Assembly: GCA_041287365.1 (NCBI GenBank)
Contig: JBEULL010000003.1
Span: forward strand, 1-64,000
Reading direction: 5' to 3'
DNA from: JAQVIJ01 sp041287365
Lineage (GTDB): Bacteria; Desulfobacterota; Dissulfuribacteria; Dissulfuribacterales; DYLC01
DNA length: 64,000 nucleotides
How positions within the stretch are numbered: the first letter of the stretch is position 1; each line of letters starts with the position of its first letter. Under the pieces are notes generated by a model. The model was not told the origin of the DNA, searched no databases, and saw only the letters and a program-made list of their open reading frames with translations. Shown piece by piece: positions 59,561 to 64,000 of this stretch. Both the position numbers and the translations under genes were made by a program.

Positions 59561-59905
59561 TTACTTCAGAATGGCAAGTATTGCCAACAATTCATTGCGA
59601 ATGAAGAGGATGTCTTCTATATCGACAGACTTCTGAAAAAGATTTCGCTGCATGACAGGCGATTGCTCCGAACGTTCCATGGCTTTTTTGGCGCCAGTTA
59701 TTGTCATGCCCTGATGGCGCAACAGTTCTTTTATCTTCTCGATTATCAGCAGATCTTCCTGGCGATAAAGACGCTGATTTGCCACACGATGCGGACGAAT
59801 CTGTTTGAACTCCGTCTCCCAGTATCGCAACACATGAGGTTCTATACCGGTAATCTGACTGACCTCACCGATGCGATAATACTTCTTTTCGCTCTCTTTT
59901 GCCAT
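59561..59905 (-). CDS. MerR-family transcriptional regulator
   Basis: 114 residues. The N-terminal winged helix-turn-helix reads YYRIGEVSQITGIEPHVLRY then WETEFKQIRPHRVANQRLYR, the classic MerR DNA-binding domain, followed by a short coiled region (LIIEKIKELLRHQGMTITGA). No effector domain or metal-binding Cys follows, so the inducer is unknown. In Desulfobacterota and relatives such a small MerR protein commonly sits after ihfA in the pheST operon. Its start overlaps ihfA by 41 bases. Confidence 0.9.
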   Translation of the reverse strand: MAKESEKKYYRIGEVSQITGIEPHVLRYWETEFKQIRPHRVANQRLYRQEDLLIIEKIKELLRHQGMTITGAKKAMERSEQSPVMQRNLFQKSVDIEDILFIRNELLAILAILK

Positions 59906-60182
59906 TCACGATAGCCTTCAGGGTACGACTTGGCCTGAATACCACCCGGTTCTTCACTGGTATTCGAATATCTTTTCCGGACTTGGGATGCAGCACCCTA
60001 CGCTCCGGACGTTTAATGGACACGAATTGACCAAAACGAAAAAATTTTATGTTTTTTTTCTCTTCGAGCAACAGGCCTAACTCCGTAAAAAAGACGTTCA
60101 CAAGCTCAAGACTGACCCTTTGAGAAAAACCGAGACGGTCGGCTATCTGTCTGGCCAGTTCCTTTTTAGTGACAGTAACCAC
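59865..60182 (-). CDS. ihfA: integration host factor subunit alpha
   Basis: 105-residue HU/IHF-family DNA-bending protein. It shows VTVTKKELARQIADRLGFSQ at the N-terminus, FGQFVSIKRPERRVLHPKSG (beta-arm region including the intercalating Pro), KDIRIPVKNRVVFRPSRTLK, and a short basic tail. Its position directly after pheT is the standard place of ihfA. IHF often assists sigma-54 promoters such as the one ahead of glnA, though no site was checked. An ATATG with weak ribosome site precedes the start. Confidence 0.94.
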   Translation of the reverse strand: MVTVTKKELARQIADRLGFSQRVSLELVNVFFTELGLLLEEKKNIKFFRFGQFVSIKRPERRVLHPKSGKDIRIPVKNRVVFRPSRTLKAIVNGKRERKEVLSHR

Positions 60183-60191
60183 ATCATATCC

Positions 60192-62270
60192 CTATGCACG
60201 AAGCTGCGCATGAAAATGCTGTATCAAGCTGTCCACCAGACCCTGATGCCCGTTGGCTATATCCTCCTCCATCAGTGTCCGCTCCATTGAACGATATACC
60301 ATGCGCAACCCCATGCTTTTGTATCCCTTTGGAATCGGTTTTCCGGTATAAAGATCGAACAATGTGACATTTTCAAGGTAATTCGTGTGCTGTGAAGCTA
60401 TAAATTCCTGAACAGCCTTCCAGGAAATTTCATCCGCGATGATAATGGCCGCATCCCTCGAAATAGCTGGATATTTGGGCAATGCCTTGAAAACAGGCCG
60501 TGCATATCTCGCTTCACACAGGCCGTCAAAAGAGATATCCAGCACAAAGACACCTGTTTTGCTGTCTGTGCGAATATTGAACCGCTCCAGTACAACAGGC
60601 GCTACACACCCTATGCTACCGATCTGCCGACCATCGACAACTATCCATGCAGACGTTCCGGGCAGATAAAAAGGTTCCTGTCGCGAGGATGCATTCAAGG
60701 AAACAGCCTCCAATCGCATAAATCGGACGATATTTTCAAAGATACCTTTCACATCGAAAAGGTCAACAGCATCCTTTGACCATGCCCAGGAACTCGTATA
60801 GCGGGGACCGGCAAACAGGACGGCGCAACGTCTCTCCTCCACAGGCAGCATGCCCCTGCCCTGATCGTAAAAAACCCGGCCCAATTCAAATATCTTCACC
60901 TCATTCATACCACGTGCATTGTTTCTGGCCAGAGCGCTTAACAGACAAGGAACCAGACTGGTGCGCATTACAGAAAGCTCCTCTGTAAGGGGATTTTGTA
61001 GTCTTACAGCGGCGGTTCTGATATCCCCCTCCACAAAAGAAAGACCCGCAAGCTCCTCAGGGGAACAAAAACTGTATGAAATACACTCGGTCAAACCCTG
61101 AGAAACCAGAAACTCCTTGAGCCTTCTCTCCTGGTCCCATCTGCTTTCAGGTTGCTGACTTGCAATAACCGCCTTTGGCATGGCGGTCGTAAGACGATCA
61201 TAGTTGTAGATGCGCGCCACCTCTTCCACCAGATCGATCTCTTCTCGAATATCAGGACGAAAACTAGGGGGGATACATATCAAACTTTCAGTAGATTCTT
61301 GAACCTTGACACCAAGTCTTGCAAGAATGGCAATGACTTCTTGAACAGGAATGGACAGGCCGAGCAGTCCGGCAAGTCTTGCGGTACGCAACGGAATTAT
61401 CGGCAATTCCTGCCTTACTGCATAATTATCGAAATATAGAGCGTCATCCTTAAATGCTTTGATCCGCTGTAACAGCTCAACGGTTCTCTTCAGGGCGATC
61501 AGAGGCAGTTCAGGATCCACGCCGCGCTCAAAACGATATGATGCCTCGGTAGAAAGCCTCAACATCTTGGATGTCCTACGAATGGAATCAGGGTTGAAGA
61601 AAGCGGCCTCCAAAAGCACATTGCGTGTTCGCTCCGTAACCTCGGAATCAGCACCTCCCATGACACCGGCTATAGCCACAGGCATTTTCATATCGCAGAT
61701 GGCCAGCATGTCACCCTCCAACACTCTATCCTTACCATCCAAAGTGGTCAGGCGTTCCCCAGGCGCGGTTTTCACCACAATACCTGGCCCGTTCAAAAGA
61801 TCGAGATCAAAGGCATGCAACGGCTGCCCCAGCTCCAGCATCACATAATTGGTGGCATCCACGACATTATTTATGGCACGCACACCACAGGCAGCAAGCC
61901 TTTTAACAAGCCAGTCAGGAGAGGAGGCGATAGTAACTCCGGACAAGGATGCTGCGGCATAACGTGGACACAATTCAGGAGCGTCGATACGAATGGAGAC
62001 AGCGAAATCAGAAGTGGTTGCAAGAGACGGCAACTCAACTCTGTACAGCAAAGGGCATGAATAGATGGCTGAAACATCACGAGCTATACCCAACACACTC
62101 AGGCAATCCGGTCGGTTGGGCGTGATACTGACTTCAATGACAGTATCACCGTCTGCAAGCTGTTCAATAGCTTCGACCTCCAGACCGGCCATGGTCAGAT
62201 CATGGGCCAGTTTTGTGACAGGGACATCGCAATCTACAAATTCTTTCAACCAGGAAGTAAGTATCTTCAT
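60192..62270 (-). CDS. pheT: phenylalanyl-tRNA synthetase beta subunit lacking the B2 (EMAP-like) domain
   Basis: 692 residues against the usual 790-800. The N-terminal block MKILTSWLKEFVDCDVPVTK, MAGLEVEAIEQLADG is joined straight to DTVIEVSITPNRPDCLSVLG. In ordinary PheT about 105 residues, the OB-fold tRNA-binding (EMAP II/B2) domain, lie between these two. All later parts are present: the B3/B4 editing region (PRYAAASLSGVTI; NNVVDATNYVMLELGQPLHAFD in parts), B5 (GLLGLSIPVQEVIAILARLG), the catalytic-like core, and the C-terminal anticodon-binding FDX-ACB domain (ALPKYPAISRDAAIIIADEI). The reading frame is intact and flanked by pheS and ihfA, so this is a domain loss rather than a broken gene. 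Confidence 0.95.
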   Translation of the reverse strand: MKILTSWLKEFVDCDVPVTKLAHDLTMAGLEVEAIEQLADGDTVIEVSITPNRPDCLSVLGIARDVSAIYSCPLLYRVELPSLATTSDFAVSIRIDAPELCPRYAAASLSGVTIASSPDWLVKRLAACGVRAINNVVDATNYVMLELGQPLHAFDLDLLNGPGIVVKTAPGERLTTLDGKDRVLEGDMLAICDMKMPVAIAGVMGGADSEVTERTRNVLLEAAFFNPDSIRRTSKMLRLSTEASYRFERGVDPELPLIALKRTVELLQRIKAFKDDALYFDNYAVRQELPIIPLRTARLAGLLGLSIPVQEVIAILARLGVKVQESTESLICIPPSFRPDIREEIDLVEEVARIYNYDRLTTAMPKAVIASQQPESRWDQERRLKEFLVSQGLTECISYSFCSPEELAGLSFVEGDIRTAAVRLQNPLTEELSVMRTSLVPCLLSALARNNARGMNEVKIFELGRVFYDQGRGMLPVEERRCAVLFAGPRYTSSWAWSKDAVDLFDVKGIFENIVRFMRLEAVSLNASSRQEPFYLPGTSAWIVVDGRQIGSIGCVAPVVLERFNIRTDSKTGVFVLDISFDGLCEARYARPVFKALPKYPAISRDAAIIIADEISWKAVQEFIASQHTNYLENVTLFDLYTGKPIPKGYKSMGLRMVYRSMERTLMEEDIANGHQGLVDSLIQHFHAQLRA

Positions 62271-62279
62271 GAGATTGAA

Positions 62280-63290
62280 TCAAAACTGTCTGAGAAAACG
62301 CAGATCGTTTTCATAGAAAAGACGAATGTCATCGATGCCGTATCTCAACATCGTAAACCTTTCGATGCCAAGCCCGAAGGCAAAACCCGTGTAACGCTCT
62401 GCATCGTAACCTATGGAACGAAACACGGCTGGATGCACCATGCCAGCACCCAACACCTCCAGCCAACCAGTATCGGAACACACTCGGCACCCCTTTCCTC
62501 TGCATATCACGCACTGAATGTCAACTTCTGCGCTAGGCTCTGTAAAAGGGAAAAAACTCGGTCTGAATCTGACGGATGTTTTGGAGTCAAAAAAATGTTG
62601 TATGAAATGTGTAAGAGTTCCCTTTAGAAAGGCAAAAGAGATGTCCGTATCCACCATCAGGCCTTCCACCTGATGAAACATTGGAGTATGGGTGACATCG
62701 GAATCGCAACGATAGACCTTGCCGGGCGCTATGATACGCAGAGGCGGCTGGAGCCTTTCCATGGTGCGCACCTGTATAGGAGATGTATGAGTGCGCAACA
62801 AGACCTTTTCGTCCACATAGAAGGTGTCCTGCATGTCTCTGGCCGGATGGTTGGCAGGAATGTTCAATGCCTCAAAATTATAAAAATCCAGCTCAATCTC
62901 AGGGCCTTCCGCCACTGCAAAACCCATTTGCCGAAAGATATCACAGACCTCGTTCAGTACCTGTGTAATGGGATGCAGTCTGCCCAAAGGTAAGGAACGG
63001 CCTGGAAGAGTGACGTCCAGGCCGGCTATTTTTACAGAAGAAACCGTGTCTTTCAGCTCCTGACGCCGTTTTGCTATTCCGGCCGCCAGTTCCTGTTTAA
63101 TGGCATTGACAGCGCTGCCGAATTGGGGTCGTTGCTCCGCAGGTAAACTGCCAAGTGTACGCAACAGAGAGGTCAGAACCCCCTTACGGCCCAGAAAATC
63201 CGTTTCGATTTTTTCCAGGGCAGCGATATCCGCCGACGCAGCTATGGCGGAAATGGCCTGCTCTCTGATGGCATTCAGTCTGTCAAGCAT
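62280..63290 (-). CDS. pheS: phenylalanyl-tRNA synthetase alpha subunit
   Basis: 336-residue catalytic subunit that charges tRNA-Phe. The N-terminal coiled coil (LNAIREQAISAIAASADIAA) binds tRNA. Motif 2 lies around HTSPIQVRTMERLQPPLRII and GKVYRCDSDVTHTPMFHQVE, and motif 3 is FGLGIERFTMLRYGIDDIRL. A CVICRGKGCRVCSDTGWLEV stretch carries four Cys, typical of many bacterial PheS. Length is normal. It lies between rplT and pheT with nine bases to pheT. Confidence 0.97.
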   Translation of the reverse strand: MLDRLNAIREQAISAIAASADIAALEKIETDFLGRKGVLTSLLRTLGSLPAEQRPQFGSAVNAIKQELAAGIAKRRQELKDTVSSVKIAGLDVTLPGRSLPLGRLHPITQVLNEVCDIFRQMGFAVAEGPEIELDFYNFEALNIPANHPARDMQDTFYVDEKVLLRTHTSPIQVRTMERLQPPLRIIAPGKVYRCDSDVTHTPMFHQVEGLMVDTDISFAFLKGTLTHFIQHFFDSKTSVRFRPSFFPFTEPSAEVDIQCVICRGKGCRVCSDTGWLEVLGAGMVHPAVFRSIGYDAERYTGFAFGLGIERFTMLRYGIDDIRLFYENDLRFLRQF

Positions 63291-63315
63291 TTATAAAAAA
63301 ATAGAAGGCCTAAGA

Positions 63316-63666
63316 TCAAGCTGCCCTGGCCATCTCCACCACGGCTGCAAAGGCCCTGGAATCGGTAACAGCCAGATCGGCGAGCACCTTACGGTCTATC
63401 TCTACGCCGGCCCTGTGAAGTGCACCCATAAACTTACTGTATGAAAGCCCGTGCTCTCTGCAAGCGGCATTTATACGGACGATCCAGAGACCCCTGAAAT
63501 CCCCTTTCTTGGCCTTTCTATCCCGGTAAGAGAAATAAAGGGCCCTTTCCACTGTCTCCTTGGCTGATCTGTAACGACGGCTGCGGTTACCCCAGTAACC
63601 CTTGGCCATCTGCAATATCTTATTGCGACGTCTTCTGGCCTTGAAACCACGCTTTACTCTTGGCAT
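63316..63666 (-). CDS. rplT: 50S ribosomal protein L20
   Basis: 116 residues with the standard L20 sequence: MPRVKRGFKARRRRNKILQM, AKGYWGNRSRRYRSAKETVE, and YRDRKAKKGDFRGLWIVRIN. An early assembly protein of the 50S subunit, it often represses its own operon by binding the leader mRNA; no such structure was sought in detail here. It is 56 bases after rpmI and 25 bases before pheS. AGGAGTTAT precedes the ATG. Confidence 0.98.
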   Translation of the reverse strand: MPRVKRGFKARRRRNKILQMAKGYWGNRSRRYRSAKETVERALYFSYRDRKAKKGDFRGLWIVRINAACREHGLSYSKFMGALHRAGVEIDRKVLADLAVTDSRAFAAVVEMARAA

Positions 63667-63722
63667 AACTATAACTCCTGTTTCAAAAAATAAATAAAAT
63701 CACTGCAACTTGAAAATGTCTC

Positions 63723-63920
63723 TCACAGATAAGGCATGGCACGTCTCAAATTTCTGGTCACACCAGTATTAACTACCACAGGCTTACTAAGACGTCTTTT
63801 TCTGATCCGTGACTTGTGAGTCAAGAGGTGTCTCTTACCCGCCCTGTGGCAGACCAGTTTGCCCGATCCAGTTATATTGAAACGCTTTGCAGCAGCCCTT
63901 TTGGTCTTTATCTTTGGCAT
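63723..63920 (-). CDS. rpmI: 50S ribosomal protein L35
   Basis: 65 residues, fully typical: MPKIKTKRAAAKRFNITGSG, then RAGKRHLLTHKSRIRKRRLS, ending RAMPYL. The ribosome site AGGAGAAAAAAG lies just before the ATG. It sits between infC and rplT in the conserved order. Confidence 0.98.
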   Translation of the reverse strand: MPKIKTKRAAAKRFNITGSGKLVCHRAGKRHLLTHKSRIRKRRLSKPVVVNTGVTRNLRRAMPYL

Positions 63921-63945
63921 CTTTTTTCTCCTGATAAATTTATAA

Positions 63946-64000
63946 TCAATTCTTTTTAGGTATCAACATAATATGGGCAGTAGGGCCTTCCATGCCCATA
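63946..64000 (-). CDS. infC: translation initiation factor IF-3, C-terminal end (partial)
   Basis: The last 17 codons and stop of a minus-strand gene that runs off the right edge. They read GMEGPTAHIMLIPKKN and TGA, matching the PKMEGRxMxMxLxPKK end of IF-3. The place directly ahead of rpmI and rplT is the normal infC position, which supports the call despite the short fragment. Confidence 0.88.
   Translation of the reverse strand, partial: MGMEGPTAHIMLIPKKN

Overview
The window is about 64 kb of a dense, roughly 50% GC bacterial chromosome. The most likely source is a member of the Desulfobacterota (former Deltaproteobacteria). That placement is an inference from gene content: a selenium trait (selenocysteine-containing SelD, YedF, a small CxxU selenoprotein), a CooC-type Ni-insertion ATPase, FolE2, a SufC/SufB-only Fe-S pair, an unadenylylated GlnA behind a sigma-54 promoter, a TIGR03960-like radical SAM protein, and the infC-rpmI-rplT-pheST-ihfA-merR order. 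No rRNA and only one tRNA are present.

Layout. Positions 144-3219 (minus) hold the edge of a type III CRISPR locus: Cas6 and a CARF-adenosine deaminase effector (Cad1). Positions 3526-10860 are an RND efflux operon (lipoprotein adaptor plus two pumps). Positions 10891-17546 carry tRNA-Met, a periplasmic helical protein, a ClC channel, an orphan sigma-54 activator, a TolB-like envelope protein and an HtrA homologue without catalytic His and Ser. Positions 17620-31306 carry RecD2, YedF, GlnA, ExoIII, a lone peptide-ABC permease, UvrC, a small selenoprotein, an MFS exporter, a radical SAM protein with a miniature element at its start codon, RecR and YbaB. Positions 31544-39339 carry SUF, AroK-AroA-AroE, aconitase and a histone-deacetylase-like hydrolase.

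Positions about 39450-44950 are the accessory part. They contain an AT-rich, decayed restriction-modification pair (truncated methyltransferase fused to an SNase-like domain, plus a frameshifted MjaII/TdeIII-type endonuclease), a phage-like gene, FadD/FadL, and then a degraded chromosomal integron: a deleted intI, a PIN-toxin cassette and an attC site.

Positions 45045-55850 (plus) carry SelD (in-frame UGA with a hairpin), a thioesterase, Ndk, ThiL, a structured RNA that looks like a molybdenum-cofactor riboswitch, and a tightly overlapped run ogt-phosphodiesterase-purQ-tatC-bioD-bioA-bioB-hypothetical-permease. Positions 55847-64000 (minus) run from infC through rpmI, rplT, pheS, pheT (lacking the B2 tRNA-binding domain), ihfA, merR, pheA, cooC, folE2 and moaE to a class II aldolase.

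The observations most worth following are the Cas6-Cad1 module, the two UGA-containing genes with SECIS-like hairpins, the integron remnant, the decayed restriction system, the orphan Moco-like RNA, the catalytically dead HtrA, and the miniature element whose 10-bp target duplication copies a start codon. Positions 1-143 hold no gene or repeat I can support.
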